Shown: one piece after another, positions 1 to 10,022 of the stretch
How positions within the stretch are numbered: position 1 is the stretch's first letter
How the letters are laid out: every line of letters starts with the position of its first letter
Assembly: GCA_963169655.1 (NCBI GenBank)
Contig: CAUJCM010000001.1
Span: 62,001-126,000, forward strand
DNA from: Patescibacteria group bacterium
GTDB taxonomy: Bacteria; Patescibacteriota; Gracilibacteria; UBA1369
Direction of reading: 5' to 3'
DNA: 64,000 bases
Made by a program: the position numbers and the translations under genes
The notes under the pieces: generated by a model
Seen by the model: only the letters and a program-made list of their open reading frames with translations
Databases searched by the model: none
What the model was told of the DNA's origin: nothing

Positions 1-337
1 CTTTATAATTTTTTAATTTTATTGGATATTTTAATATATCCTGATGAATAATTTGGAGGTTTTTGGCATTTTGAAAAGTTTTATTTAAATATGGTATTAA
101 AGTTGAATCTTTTTCAACTGTAATAACTTGTTTTGCTTTTTTAATTAATTCATTAGTTAAAATTCCTAAACCTGGTCCTACTTCAATAATATTATCATTT
201 TGGCTAATCTCTGCTGCACTTACTATCTTATCAATAATTTTAGTATTAAAAAGAAAATTTTGACCTAGGTTTTTTTTTGTATAAAGGTTTTCAGATTTTA
301 ATATATTGAGTAGCTCTTTTTGATTATTGTATAGCAT
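1..337 (-). CDS. rsmA: 16S rRNA (adenine(1518)-N(6)/adenine(1519)-N(6))-dimethyltransferase, 5' part only (cut by window edge)
   Basis: Reverse-strand translation from ATG at 335-337: MLYNNQKELLNILKSENLYTKKNLGQNFLFNTKIIDKIVSAAEISQNDNIIEVGPGLGILTNELIKKAKQVITVEKD...; KsgA motifs LGQNFL and EVGPGLGILT. Not in ORF track. Confidence 0.93.
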   Translation of the reverse strand, partial: MLYNNQKELLNILKSENLYTKKNLGQNFLFNTKIIDKIVSAAEISQNDNIIEVGPGLGILTNELIKKAKQVITVEKDSTLIPYLNKTFQNAKNLQIIHQDILKYPIKLKNYK

Positions 338-615
338 TAGACTTGTATGCTTAATAATTTATGTCTTTGAGTATGTCCAGAAATGATTTGTATTTTTGAG
401 GGAGCTATTTTAAGTGATTTAGCAATAAATTTTATTAATTCCTTATTAGCTTTATTATTTTCAGGGACGGCTGTTAATTTTATTTTTAAATTGAGATGAT
501 CATCTATTAATTCTTCTGAAATCAATTCATTTTTTTTACTATTAGGAATTAAATGTACTTTAAAAGTAATTTGTGAGGAATTAGATTGATTTATTAATGT
601 TCGTAGATGATTCAT
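337..615 (-). CDS. DUF167/YggU family protein
   Basis: 92 aa; ...VHLIPNSKKNE...LKIKLTAVPENNKANKELIKFIAKSLKIAPSKIQIISGHTQRHKLL is typical of DUF167. Confidence 0.85.
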   Translation of the reverse strand: MNHLRTLINQSNSSQITFKVHLIPNSKKNELISEELIDDHLNLKIKLTAVPENNKANKELIKFIAKSLKIAPSKIQIISGHTQRHKLLSIQV

Positions 616-3415
616 TGTAAGCAGTTTGAGGTAAAAATTTAGTGACTTCTAAAATAATTAGAAATAGTATCCCGCCTATTAAAATGGTGATCCAATCTAT
701 TAAATTTAGGCTATTTGTATGAAAATAATTTTGTAATATTGGGACTTCGACTATTGCAATTGATATTACTAAAGATATGATATTTCCCCATAATAATCGC
801 CAATTACTAAAAGGATTTACGGAGAATATTGATTGATTCCTACTTCTTACATCAAAAGAATTGATAATTTGTAAGAAAATTAAAGATATGAAAACTATTG
901 AAAAAGAAGTATTCATAGCGGAATTACTAATATTATTGCCGACAAACCAGCCAAGGTTGACAAGTTTATATAAGTATAAACCTAATGAAATTATTCCTAA
1001 TGACATACCAATAATAATGATACGCATAATAAAAGTTTTAGTAATAATTTTTTCATGTGCAGATCTTGGAGGCTTAAGCATAATGTCTTTTTCTGCTGGT
1101 TCAAATCCAAGAGCTAATGCAGGTAATAAGTCCGTTGCAAAGTTAATTATTAAAATCAATACAGCTGTTAAGGGGGATGGTAATCCTATTAATAAGGCAA
1201 AAAATATAATAGTAACCTCTCCAATATTGGAAGAAAACATATAAAAGATAAATTTCTTTAAATTATCAAAAATGGTTCTACCTTCTTTAATTGCTTCTAC
1301 AATAGTTTGAAAACTTTCATCCATTAAAACTAAGCTTGAGACTTCTTTGGCAATATCTGATCCAGTTTTACCCATAGCTACCCCAATATCAGATTTTTTT
1401 AAGGCAGGGGCATCATTTACTCCATCGCCAGTTACTGCAACTATTTCGCCAAGTTCTTTAAGTAAGGATACGATTTTTAACTTATGTTCTGGTTTAACTC
1501 TGGCAAAAATTAATGTCTTTGTCTTGTCACTTAAAAAATCTTTAATTTGTTGATCAGAACATTCATTTAATTGATCACCGTTAATAATTTCTAGACTATT
1601 ATTTTTAGGTGATAATTCAATTTCCTCTGCAATTGCTTTAGCGGTTAGACCATTATCACCTGTGATGATGATTGTTCTAATCCCTGCGATTTGTGTCAAT
1701 TTTATGGCTTCTTTAACATCTATCCTTGGTGGATCAATAATTCCAACCATTCCAATATATGTAAGTTTTTTTTCTAGGATTTGTGTTTTGTCATTAAATT
1801 GAGTGGAATTAGCAAAATCTTTTATATCATTACTATTTAATTCTCTATAAGCAAAAGCCAAAGTTCTTAGAGCTTTGCTACTTAATTGTTGACTATATTC
1901 GATAGCCTCTTCCTTAACCCCTTTAGTTAAAATATTGACTTTCCCATTGTTTAATCGCTGATCACAAAGTTTGAGTAAAAATTCAGGAGCACCTTTAATA
2001 AATAAAATATATTTTTCTTTTTGTTTATTGAAAAATAATTTAGACATAACTTTTCTGTCAGAATCAAAAGGTAATTCATGAATTTCTTCCCACATATCTT
2101 GAATATTTGATTCAAAATTTTTATCCATTTTTAAAACCATTGTTTTAAGGCTTCCTTCTGTAGGATCTCCTATAACATTATATTGATTATCTTTTTGATT
2201 GAGTGATGAGTTATTACATAAATATGCTGCTAGATTCAAATAATGTAAGCTGTTTTTAGCTCCAGTTGAAAGCTGTGAGGAATGAATATCATTATTAGTA
2301 ATTTGAAAATTTGTTTTTTCTTCAAAGACTTGAATATTTCCATTTGGTTCATAGCCTATGCCATCTAATTTGATATAAGAATCATTAGTAATTAATTGAG
2401 TAACTGTCATTTCATTTTTAGTAAGTGTTCCAGTTTTATCTGTACAAATAACAGTTGTGGCGCCTAGTGTTTCAACTGAAGACAATTGTTTAATGATAGC
2501 GTTTTTCTTGGATAATCTTTGAACTCCTAGTGCCAAGGTAATAGTAATTACTGCTGGTAAACCTTCAGGTACTGCTGCTACAGCAATTGAAGCTGCAAAT
2601 AAAATATTTTCTAAAATTCCTTTTTGATGAATTAAAAGCTCAATAACAAAAATAATTGCAATAATTACTAAGGTTATTTGTGTGATGATAAAACCAAGAT
2701 TATGTATTTCTTTTTCAAGAGGTGTTAAGTCCTTTTTTGTCTTTGTAGTCATTTGGGCTATTTTCCCGAGCTCAGTATTTAGACCTGTTCTGATAACTAA
2801 AGCATGAGCATTACCTCTTGTAACTGTTGTGCCAGCAAAGATAAAATTAGAGATATTAGTGTATGCCCCTTTCTCAAGATAATTGTGAGCAGTTTTGCTT
2901 ACTGGAGTAGATTCGCCATTTAAAATAGCTTCCATTACTTCTAGTTCATTAGATTCAAAAATAATGGCATCTGCAGGAATAGTATCTCCTTCTTCGATTA
3001 AAATAATGTCACTTGGTACAATTTCAGAAGTATCGATAAGGTATTTTTGATGATTTCTGATTACTTTACCTTGTGGAGATACAATTTGTTTGAGTGCTTC
3101 TAAATCTTTTTCTGCTTTATATTTTTGTAAGAAGCTAATAAAAGAATTAAAACTTAATACTGCGAGGATAATAAATGCGTCAATTGAATTTCCTATGAAG
3201 AAAGCCAATATGGATGAAGCTATTAATAAAATAGTCATTGGATCTAGGAGGCTTTTAATGAATTGAGTAATTAAACCTGTTGATTGTTTGAGATCAAGAA
3301 TATTTTTGCCGTATTTTTGAAGTCTAAAATTAACTTCATTATTGTTTAATCCTTGAGGACTTGAATCGAACTCTTCAAAAATATTTTGATATTTATAATT
3401 ATTTGTTTCTGTCAT
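581..3415 (-). CDS. Cation-transporting P-type ATPase (Ca2+-ATPase-like, P2 type)
   Basis: CTDKTGTLTKNEMTVTQ phosphorylation motif, TGDGVNDAPALK hinge, PEGLPAV TM4 motif, 944 aa. Confidence 0.93.
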   Translation of the reverse strand: MTETNNYKYQNIFEEFDSSPQGLNNNEVNFRLQKYGKNILDLKQSTGLITQFIKSLLDPMTILLIASSILAFFIGNSIDAFIILAVLSFNSFISFLQKYKAEKDLEALKQIVSPQGKVIRNHQKYLIDTSEIVPSDIILIEEGDTIPADAIIFESNELEVMEAILNGESTPVSKTAHNYLEKGAYTNISNFIFAGTTVTRGNAHALVIRTGLNTELGKIAQMTTKTKKDLTPLEKEIHNLGFIITQITLVIIAIIFVIELLIHQKGILENILFAASIAVAAVPEGLPAVITITLALGVQRLSKKNAIIKQLSSVETLGATTVICTDKTGTLTKNEMTVTQLITNDSYIKLDGIGYEPNGNIQVFEEKTNFQITNNDIHSSQLSTGAKNSLHYLNLAAYLCNNSSLNQKDNQYNVIGDPTEGSLKTMVLKMDKNFESNIQDMWEEIHELPFDSDRKVMSKLFFNKQKEKYILFIKGAPEFLLKLCDQRLNNGKVNILTKGVKEEAIEYSQQLSSKALRTLAFAYRELNSNDIKDFANSTQFNDKTQILEKKLTYIGMVGIIDPPRIDVKEAIKLTQIAGIRTIIITGDNGLTAKAIAEEIELSPKNNSLEIINGDQLNECSDQQIKDFLSDKTKTLIFARVKPEHKLKIVSLLKELGEIVAVTGDGVNDAPALKKSDIGVAMGKTGSDIAKEVSSLVLMDESFQTIVEAIKEGRTIFDNLKKFIFYMFSSNIGEVTIIFFALLIGLPSPLTAVLILIINFATDLLPALALGFEPAEKDIMLKPPRSAHEKIITKTFIMRIIIIGMSLGIISLGLYLYKLVNLGWFVGNNISNSAMNTSFSIVFISLIFLQIINSFDVRSRNQSIFSVNPFSNWRLLWGNIISLVISIAIVEVPILQNYFHTNSLNLIDWITILIGGILFLIILEVTKFLPQTAYNESSTNINKSI

Positions 3416-3424
3416 TTGATTTTA

Positions 3425-4084
3425 TCAACTTAAATGTTCTTCCCTCCACTGATTAATTTTTTTATGATGCCCACTTAACAATACTTCAGGTACTTCTAGC
3501 CCTTTAAAGCTTTTAGGTTTGGTGTAATGAGGATATTCTTTTTTACCTTTTAATTTTTTAGAAAATGTTTCTTCGATGTGAGAGTTTTGATCTCCCAATA
3601 ATTCTGGGATAAATCTACTTATACAATCAATTAAAACCATAGCAGGTAATTCGCCTCCTGTTAAAACATATTTCCCAATTGAAATTTCTTGATCAATACA
3701 TAAATCAATAATTCTTTGGTCAATCCCTTCATATCTTCCGCATACCAAAATTATTCCTTGATATTTATTGATAATTTTTTTAGAAAAAGTTTGAATTCTA
3801 TTATGTGTTAAAATTTGTCCTTTAGGACTTAAATAAATAACTGGTCCAGGATTTTTCTTTTTGATTGTTTTAATTGCATCATATAAAGGTTGAGGTGTAA
3901 GCACCATACCTGCGCCCCCACCATAAGGAATATCATCCACTTTTTTCCATTTATTTTTAGTATAATCTCTTAAATCGTGAACTTTAATATCAATTAATTT
4001 TTTTTCTAAACCTTTTCGAATCATGCCTTCTTGAAAATATGACTCAAAAATATGAGGAAAAATAGTGATAATATCAAATCGAAT
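3425..4084 (-). CDS. trmD: tRNA (guanine(37)-N(1))-methyltransferase TrmD; ORF track start (4024) is probably internal
   Basis: VCGRYEGIDQRIID, YVLTGGELPAMVLID. Frame upstream of 4024 reads I-R-F-D-I-I-T-I-F-P-H-I-F-E-S-Y-F-Q-E-G before MIRKG, matching the TrmD N-terminus; proposed ATT start at 4082-4084. Confidence 0.85.
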   Translation of the reverse strand: MRFDIITIFPHIFESYFQEGMIRKGLEKKLIDIKVHDLRDYTKNKWKKVDDIPYGGGAGMVLTPQPLYDAIKTIKKKNPGPVIYLSPKGQILTHNRIQTFSKKIINKYQGIILVCGRYEGIDQRIIDLCIDQEISIGKYVLTGGELPAMVLIDCISRFIPELLGDQNSHIEETFSKKLKGKKEYPHYTKPKSFKGLEVPEVLLSGHHKKINQWREEHLS

Positions 4085-4162
4085 TGTTTTATTCTTCTTA
4101 TTAATTATTTCAAAAATTATTGTATATAATTCTTATATCCTAAAAATGGCTTTCTATAAATA

Positions 4163-4193
4163 AAAAAACTCCGCAAATGCTTGCGGAGTTTTT
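4163..4193 (-). terminator. Intrinsic terminator downstream of rpsI (symmetrical, possibly bidirectional)
   Basis: aaaaactccgcaa-atgc-ttgcggagttttt perfect hairpin flanked by A/T runs. Confidence 0.85.
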
Positions 4194-4206
4194 GATATGA
4201 TGTATT

Positions 4207-4647
4207 TTAACGTTTGCTGAATTGTGGTGCTCTTCTTGCTTTTTTAAGTCCAGGTTTCATTCTTTCTTTAACTCTTGAATCTCTTGTTAAGTATCCAGCT
4301 TTTTTAAGAGTGATTCTTAATGCTTCATCATAATTAAGTAAAGCGCGTGAAACTCCATGTCTAATTGCTTCAGCTTGTGCAACTACACCACCTCCACTAA
4401 CTTTTACTGAAATATCAAATTTTTTATTTGTTGCAGTTAATTTTAATGGCGCTTCAATTGTAGCCAAAAGTTTTTTTAATGGGAAATATTTTTTTGCTTC
4501 TTTCTCATTTACAGTGACTTCTCCATTACCATTTTTATATAATCTTACTCTTGCAACTGAAGTTTTTCTTCTTCCAGTTCCATAAAAGTATTCTTGTATG
4601 GCAGATGATTTTTTAACTGATTTTTCGCTTGTTTCTTTTGCAGGCAT
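4207..4647 (-). CDS. rpsI: 30S ribosomal protein S9
   Basis: [16 protein letters not shown] ... [13 protein letters not shown]-terminus. Confidence 0.97.
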   Translation of the reverse strand: MPAKETSEKSVKKSSAIQEYFYGTGRRKTSVARVRLYKNGNGEVTVNEKEAKKYFPLKKLLATIEAPLKLTATNKKFDISVKVSGGGVVAQAEAIRHGVSRALLNYDEALRITLKKAGYLTRDSRVKERMKPGLKKARRAPQFSKR

Positions 4648-4667
4648 GTTCTATTGAAATAAAATAA

Positions 4668-5126
4668 TTATAAATTAAAATTTACTGGATTTTGAGCTGA
4701 AAGATTATGTTCTGATCCAGCAAAAACTTTTAAATGTTTTAAGTGAAACTTTTTATGCTTGTTATTAGGTATCATTCCAGCTACAGCGTATTCGATTATT
4801 TTAGTAGCATCTTTCTGTCTTAATTTTTCAGGTGTAATAGTTTTAAGTCCACCTGGAAATCTAGTATGCCAGTTATATTCTTTATCAGTTTCTTTCTTAC
4901 CTGTTAATTTAATTTCTGAAGCATTTATTACAATTACATAATCCCCAGTCATTAAGTGAGGTGAATATGTTGGTTTATGTTTGCCACGAAGTAAGTCTGC
5001 AATTTTATTAGCAACTCTACCTAAAGTTTTTCCTTTTACATCTACAACTAACCATTGTGGTTTAAGTTCAGTGATTTTTGGAGAATATGTTCTAAATGTT
5101 ATTTGCTTTTTTTCTGAAGTTTTCAT
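4668..5126 (-). CDS. rplM: 50S ribosomal protein L13
   Basis: WLVVDVKGKTLGRVANKIADLLRGKHKPTYSPH. Confidence 0.97.
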   Translation of the reverse strand: MKTSEKKQITFRTYSPKITELKPQWLVVDVKGKTLGRVANKIADLLRGKHKPTYSPHLMTGDYVIVINASEIKLTGKKETDKEYNWHTRFPGGLKTITPEKLRQKDATKIIEYAVAGMIPNNKHKKFHLKHLKVFAGSEHNLSAQNPVNFNL

Positions 5127-5145
5127 TATCTTTAAATTATATGTC

Positions 5146-5499
5146 TTATAATAATTCTATTTGTGCTAGTGGTGCATTATCGCCAGCTCTAAATCCAATA
5201 TCTGAAATTCTTGTAAATCCGGTTTGTCTATCTTTATATTTTTTAACTAATTCTTCAAATAAGATTTTTGAACTTAATTCATTTTGAAGTACTTTTTGAG
5301 TTTCACGGATAGCATGAACTTTATCTTTATTCTTTGCAGTATAAATTAACTTTTCTATTACAGGTTGAACAGCTTTAGCTTTTGCTTTAGTAGTTTGTAT
5401 TTTCCCGTGAATAATGATCGATGTAGCTAAGTTCCCAATAAGTAATTTCCTTTGAGCAGTTGGTCTTGCTAGACGATGTTTCTTTACATTGTGTCTCAT
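5146..5499 (-). CDS. rplQ: 50S ribosomal protein L17
   Basis: MRHNVKKHRLARPTAQRKLLIGNLATSII. Confidence 0.97.
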   Translation of the reverse strand: MRHNVKKHRLARPTAQRKLLIGNLATSIIIHGKIQTTKAKAKAVQPVIEKLIYTAKNKDKVHAIRETQKVLQNELSSKILFEELVKKYKDRQTGFTRISDIGFRAGDNAPLAQIELL

Positions 5500-5536
5500 A
5501 GTTTGAGTGTGTTACTGATATTCTTTATTGATCTAA

Positions 5537-6511
5537 TTAATCTTCAGCTAAATTTAAATCTCTAGCTTCAAGTGCTTCCCTTACTTCTGTGAGAGCTTTT
5601 TTACCAAATCCTCTCAAGTTTGTAAGTTTACTTTCTGTACATTTTGATAATTGTTCTATTGATCCTATACCTCCATTAATTAATGCATTTAATGTTCTTG
5701 GAGAGAAACCAAGAATTTCAATTGGGGTATATGCTTCTTGTACTGGTTTATTTTTCTCTTCCATTTCCTGTTTTTGAGAGATTTTTTGGAAATCACTCAT
5801 ATATTCTGATTCAACCATAATATTTTCTTGATTGAATAGACCGAAATATGATTGAAGTAGATTTGAACTAAATTTTAAAGCGTCATCTGGAGAAATAGAT
5901 CCATCAGTTTCAATTTCTAATACAAGTTTATCTAAATTTGTCATTTGTCCAATACGAGTAGCTTCTACATCGTATCTAACTTTTTTAACTGGTGAGAAAA
6001 TTGAATCCATTAAAATTAATTCTGGATCTAAATCATCTCTTTGTTTTACAGAAACTGGAATATATCCAACTCCTTTTTCTACTTTAATCTCCATATTTAA
6101 TTTAGCTCCTTTTTCAAGGGTAGTAATATATTGATCAGGAGTTAAAATTTCAATGTCTGAAGTATGTTTAATGTCTTTAGCGTATATCTCTCCTTCTTTA
6201 TTTGCTGATAAAGTTAAAGTGCTAGGTTCTATACTATCTTTTTTAATTCTAATTAATTTTAAATTTAAAGTGATATCAAGTATACTTTCTTTTACTCCTT
6301 TAATTGTAGAATATTCATGAGTAACACCGTCAATTTTGACGCCTGTTATACAAGCGCCAGGCAGAGAAGAAAGAAGTACTCTTCTAAAAGCATTACCAAT
6401 AGTGATGCCATAACCTTGTGGTAATGGACTTACTGAAAAAATCGAGTGATTATCACTAGTTTTTTCAACTTTAATTTTTGGTATGCCAATTTCTTCTTGA
6501 ATTTGATGCAT
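5537..6511 (-). CDS. rpoA: DNA-directed RNA polymerase subunit alpha
   Basis: PLPQGYGITIGNAFRRVLLSSLPGACITGVKIDGV; C-terminal LTNLRGFGKKALTEVREAL. Confidence 0.97.
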   Translation of the reverse strand: MHQIQEEIGIPKIKVEKTSDNHSIFSVSPLPQGYGITIGNAFRRVLLSSLPGACITGVKIDGVTHEYSTIKGVKESILDITLNLKLIRIKKDSIEPSTLTLSANKEGEIYAKDIKHTSDIEILTPDQYITTLEKGAKLNMEIKVEKGVGYIPVSVKQRDDLDPELILMDSIFSPVKKVRYDVEATRIGQMTNLDKLVLEIETDGSISPDDALKFSSNLLQSYFGLFNQENIMVESEYMSDFQKISQKQEMEEKNKPVQEAYTPIEILGFSPRTLNALINGGIGSIEQLSKCTESKLTNLRGFGKKALTEVREALEARDLNLAED

Positions 6512-6534
6512 TATAAAAATGATAAAAAATTATT

Positions 6535-7155
6535 TTATTTTGAATAGTATTCAACTATTAGACTTGCATTTATTAGACCTTCTAATTCTCCTTTATCAGG
6601 ATTTCTGGAAATTTCACCGCTGAGGTCTTTTAAGTTAACTGCTAACCAATGTGGAGATTTAGTATTTCTTTCAATATTTTGTTTAAAGAGAGGAGAGTCT
6701 TTTCTTTTTTTAATGACACTAAATTTATCACCTACTTTAACTTGAATAGAAGGTATTGTAATAATACTTCCATTAAGTTCTATTAGACCATGATTAACCA
6801 TTTGTCTGGCTTGATATCTTGTTGTAGCAATTCCAGATTTGAAAATTACATTATCAATTCTTAATTCTAATAATGATAAAATTTCATCACCAGTAATACC
6901 TTCTCTTTTTGTAGCTAAATCATAGTATTTTTGCATTTGCTTCTCACTGATGTTAAAAATGGCTTTAGCTTTTTGTTTTTCATTTAATTGTCTAGCATAT
7001 TCAGATTTTTTACCAAAGCTACCTTTAGGCCCATGCATACCTGGTTTATAGGCTTTTTTAATTGTAGGGTGAGTTTGTTTTAAATCATTGTTGCTTGGTA
7101 ACCTAATACCGAAGCGACGAAATAAACGTGATTTTGGTCCTGTATAATTTGCCAT
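6535..7155 (-). CDS. rpsD: 30S ribosomal protein S4
   Basis: MANYTGPKSRLFRRFGI...RIDNVIFKSGIATTRYQARQMVNHGLIELNG. Confidence 0.97.
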   Translation of the reverse strand: MANYTGPKSRLFRRFGIRLPSNNDLKQTHPTIKKAYKPGMHGPKGSFGKKSEYARQLNEKQKAKAIFNISEKQMQKYYDLATKREGITGDEILSLLELRIDNVIFKSGIATTRYQARQMVNHGLIELNGSIITIPSIQVKVGDKFSVIKKRKDSPLFKQNIERNTKSPHWLAVNLKDLSGEISRNPDKGELEGLINASLIVEYYSK

Positions 7156-7198
7156 GATTTTCGGAGTTTTTTAAATTATTAAATAAATTTTATATATA

Positions 7199-7657
7199 TT
7201 ATACGCGTCGTGATTTACGAGCTCTGCATCCATTATGAGGGACAGGAGTTATGTCTTTGATAGATTCAATATCTACCCCATTGCTGTTTAAACCTCTTAC
7301 TGCCTGATCTCTACCAGCTCCAATTCCCTTTACAAAAACATGTAATTTTTCAATACCATGTAATAAAGCTTTATTTATTGCAGCTTCTGCTGAAACTTGT
7401 GCTGCGTAAGGTGTAGCTTTTTTTGCTCCTTTAAATCCATTAGATCCTGCACTGCTCCAAGCTATGATATTTCCATTTAAGTCTGTAATAGTTACAATTG
7501 TATTATTAAAGGAAGATTGAATGTAAGCATTTCCTTCTGTAACAGTTCTTTTAGATTTACTTTTTTTAACTTTTGGTGCTTGTGTTTCCGCACTTTCTTC
7601 AACAGCTTTTGTAGCCGTGTTTTTTGCTTTAATAGTCTTTGTATCAGTTTCTGCCAT
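7199..7657 (-). CDS. rpsK: 30S ribosomal protein S11 with charged N-terminal extension
   Basis: NAYIQSSFNNTIVTITDLNGNIIAWSSAG...PVPHNGCRARKSRRV. Confidence 0.97.
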   Translation of the reverse strand: MAETDTKTIKAKNTATKAVEESAETQAPKVKKSKSKRTVTEGNAYIQSSFNNTIVTITDLNGNIIAWSSAGSNGFKGAKKATPYAAQVSAEAAINKALLHGIEKLHVFVKGIGAGRDQAVRGLNSNGVDIESIKDITPVPHNGCRARKSRRV

Positions 7658-7683
7658 ATGATAAATAAAAAATTATTATTAAA

Positions 7684-8058
7684 TTATTTAGCAGCTATTT
7701 TTTTATTAGCTACTGTTTTTTTCTTACCTTTTCTTGTACGAGAGTTGGTTTTAGTTAATTGGCCGCGAACAGGTAATCCTTTTCTGTGTCTAACTCCTCG
7801 ATAAGTACCAATATCTTGTAAATATTTGATATCTAATTGAATTTTTCTTCTTAAATCTCCTTCAGTAATATGTTCAGCAATAATTGTTCTTAACTTATTA
7901 ACTTGATCTTCAGTTAAATCTTGTACTTTGATATTTTCGTCTATTTTAGCTTTTAATAGGATTTGATGTGCTAATTTTCTTCCTATCCCATAGACTGCTG
8001 TAAGCCCGATAGCAATCCTTTTTTCTTTTGGTAAATTAATTCCTGCAATTCTAGCCAT
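7684..8058 (-). CDS. rpsM: 30S ribosomal protein S13
   Basis: [34 protein letters not shown]...[15 protein letters not shown]. Confidence 0.97.
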   Translation of the reverse strand: MARIAGINLPKEKRIAIGLTAVYGIGRKLAHQILLKAKIDENIKVQDLTEDQVNKLRTIIAEHITEGDLRRKIQLDIKYLQDIGTYRGVRHRKGLPVRGQLTKTNSRTRKGKKKTVANKKIAAK

Positions 8059-8092
8059 TGTGATTAATAAATTTTAAAATATAGTATAGTAA

Positions 8093-8206
8093 TTATCCTT
8101 GTCTTTGTTTATGTTTCTTTGTTTCACAAATAACACGGATGACATTTTTACGTTTGATAACTTTACATTTAGAGCAAATTGGTTTTACAGATGATCTTAC
8201 TTTCAT
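8093..8206 (-). CDS. rpmJ: 50S ribosomal protein L36 (missed by ORF track)
   Basis: Reverse translation [37 protein letters not shown] (37 aa), in the canonical position between infA and rpsM. Confidence 0.96.
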   Translation of the reverse strand: MKVRSSVKPICSKCKVIKRKNVIRVICETKKHKQRQG

Positions 8207-8252
8207 GACAGTTTATTTATTGATGTGATAGAAAACATTAATTAATAATGTT

Positions 8253-8570
8253 TTAGTTGTTATTTTCTTGTTCTTCTTCTGTTTCTCCCACAGATCCATC
8301 TTTTTCAGATGCCTGTATGGATTCCTGTAATTTATTTTTTACTTCTTTATGCCTGAATGTAATTCTACCTTTAGTTAAATCATAAGGAGTCATCACAACG
8401 GTCACTTTATCTCCAGGTAAGATTCTGATGAAATTAATTCTCATCCTTCCTGATACATGGGCTAATATTTCGTGTCCGGCATAATGTTCTTCAAGTAATT
8501 TTACTTTGAAGGTAGCATTTGGAAATGTTTCAACTACTACGCCTAATGCTTCAATCTCTTCTTTAGCCAT
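8253..8570 (-). CDS. infA: Translation initiation factor IF-1 with ~30-aa acidic C-terminal extension
   Basis: [64 protein letters not shown]. Confidence 0.95.
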   Translation of the reverse strand: MAKEEIEALGVVVETFPNATFKVKLLEEHYAGHEILAHVSGRMRINFIRILPGDKVTVVMTPYDLTKGRITFRHKEVKNKLQESIQASEKDGSVGETEEEQENNN

Positions 8571-8674
8571 GTGCTCTTATTGTTTTCTTTAGAAGTAAAA
8601 ATTTGGTTTTTCAACCTAAAAGCGGTGGCATATTACCTGACAGTTTTTTAGATTGCAAGCTAATTTTTCATTTT

Positions 8675-9460
8675 TTATTTTGGTCTTTTTGTAAGGATTT
8701 CTGCTCCGTTACTAGTAATAACAATAGTGTGTTCAACTTGAACTGCTGGTAAATTATCTTTTGTTATGATGGTCCATTTATCTGAGAGGGTTTTAGTTTT
8801 ATTACTTTTTAGTGTGATTATAGGCTCAATAGCAAAAGTCATACCCTCTTTTATTAAAGGGCCTGGTTCTCCATCATAATAATTTAAAATATAAGGATCT
8901 TCATGTAATTGAAGACCAACCCCATGTCCTGATAAGTCTTCTACTATACCATAACCTTCTTTATTAACTACTGACTCAATTGCTTTACTAATTTCTGTAG
9001 TTCTAATCCCTGGTTTTGCAGTTTGTATACCTTTTTCTAATGCTTTATAAGCGGTATTAATTAATTTCTCTAATTTTACATCAATTTTTCCGACACCAAC
9101 TGTAATAGCAGAATCTGTGATAAGCCCTTTGTAATTAACTCCACAATCAACTGTAATTACATCTCCCTCTTTAATAATTTTTTCTTTTTTGGGTATACCA
9201 TGAACTACCTCTTCATTAACTGATATACAGGTAGTAGCTGGAAACCCATGATAACCTTTGAAGACAGTTTCACCTCCTAATTTTAAAATCAAATTTTCTG
9301 CAAATTGATCTATTTCCCAAGTACTTTGTCCAGGTTTAATAAATTGCTCTACCTCATACAATACAAAACCAAGTATTTCTCCTGATTTTTTCATTAACTT
9401 TAATTCGTCTTTGTTTTTGATAGAAATTCGCTGATTGTTTTCAACCCAAAAAGTAGCCAT
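8675..9460 (-). CDS. map: Methionine aminopeptidase type I
   Basis: GYHGFPATTCISVNEEVVHGIP, VDCGVNYKGLITDSAIT, SGHGVGLQLHEDP, FAIEPI. Confidence 0.96.
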   Translation of the reverse strand: MATFWVENNQRISIKNKDELKLMKKSGEILGFVLYEVEQFIKPGQSTWEIDQFAENLILKLGGETVFKGYHGFPATTCISVNEEVVHGIPKKEKIIKEGDVITVDCGVNYKGLITDSAITVGVGKIDVKLEKLINTAYKALEKGIQTAKPGIRTTEISKAIESVVNKEGYGIVEDLSGHGVGLQLHEDPYILNYYDGEPGPLIKEGMTFAIEPIITLKSNKTKTLSDKWTIITKDNLPAVQVEHTIVITSNGAEILTKRPK

Positions 9461-9462
9461 AT

Positions 9463-10020
9463 TTAATTAAGGTATGTAAATATCTTACTTTCAATTTCTT
9501 TTGTGACGTCTTCGATACTTTGATTCCCGTTAATATTGATTACTTTATTTTGAGATTTGTATATTTCTATTATTGGAGCAGTTTCTTTTATAAATATTTT
9601 AATTCGATTTGTGATTATTTCGGGCTTATCATCATTTCTAGACCTTAGTAGTAAACGTTTAATAGTTTCTTCTTCTGGTAATTCAATATTGATGGCAATA
9701 AAATCTCTATTCCACTTTTTGAGTGTTTGGTCAAAGGAAAGATATTGTCCTTCATTTCTGGGGATTCCATCATAAATTATTTTATCTGTTTCAGATGATT
9801 GGGATAAGAATTTATCTAAAAGAGCCATAATAATTTCTTGAGGTACTAATTCTCCATTCTCAATAATATTTTTTACCCTTTTTCCTAAATCTGAATCTTC
9901 TTCTGCTAGCTTTCTACACTGAGCACCTGCTTCAAAAATTTTCATTTTATGGTTAACTGCAAGAATTTTGGCTTGAGTTCCTTTGCCAGATCCTTGTATT
10001 CCAAAAATAATTAAATCCAT
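9463..10020 (-). CDS. adk: Adenylate kinase (short-LID form)
   Basis: GIQGSGKGTQ P-loop, DGIPRN, canonical position between secY and map. Confidence 0.9.
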   Translation of the reverse strand: MDLIIFGIQGSGKGTQAKILAVNHKMKIFEAGAQCRKLAEEDSDLGKRVKNIIENGELVPQEIIMALLDKFLSQSSETDKIIYDGIPRNEGQYLSFDQTLKKWNRDFIAINIELPEEETIKRLLLRSRNDDKPEIITNRIKIFIKETAPIIEIYKSQNKVININGNQSIEDVTKEIESKIFTYLN

Positions 10021-10022
10021 TT

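Noticed and set aside
861-1553. + strand ORFs 861-1244 and 1347-1553 opposite the P-type ATPase
   Set aside because: Antisense reading frames of a clearly conserved gene; no family signature. The same applies to other + strand ORFs opposite ribosomal, fusA, rpoBC and gap genes (for example 7517-7804, 16205-16504, 17535-17815, 23502-23791, 26506-27180, 29269-29493, 31842-32355, 33922-34149, 34543-34794, 43825-44067).
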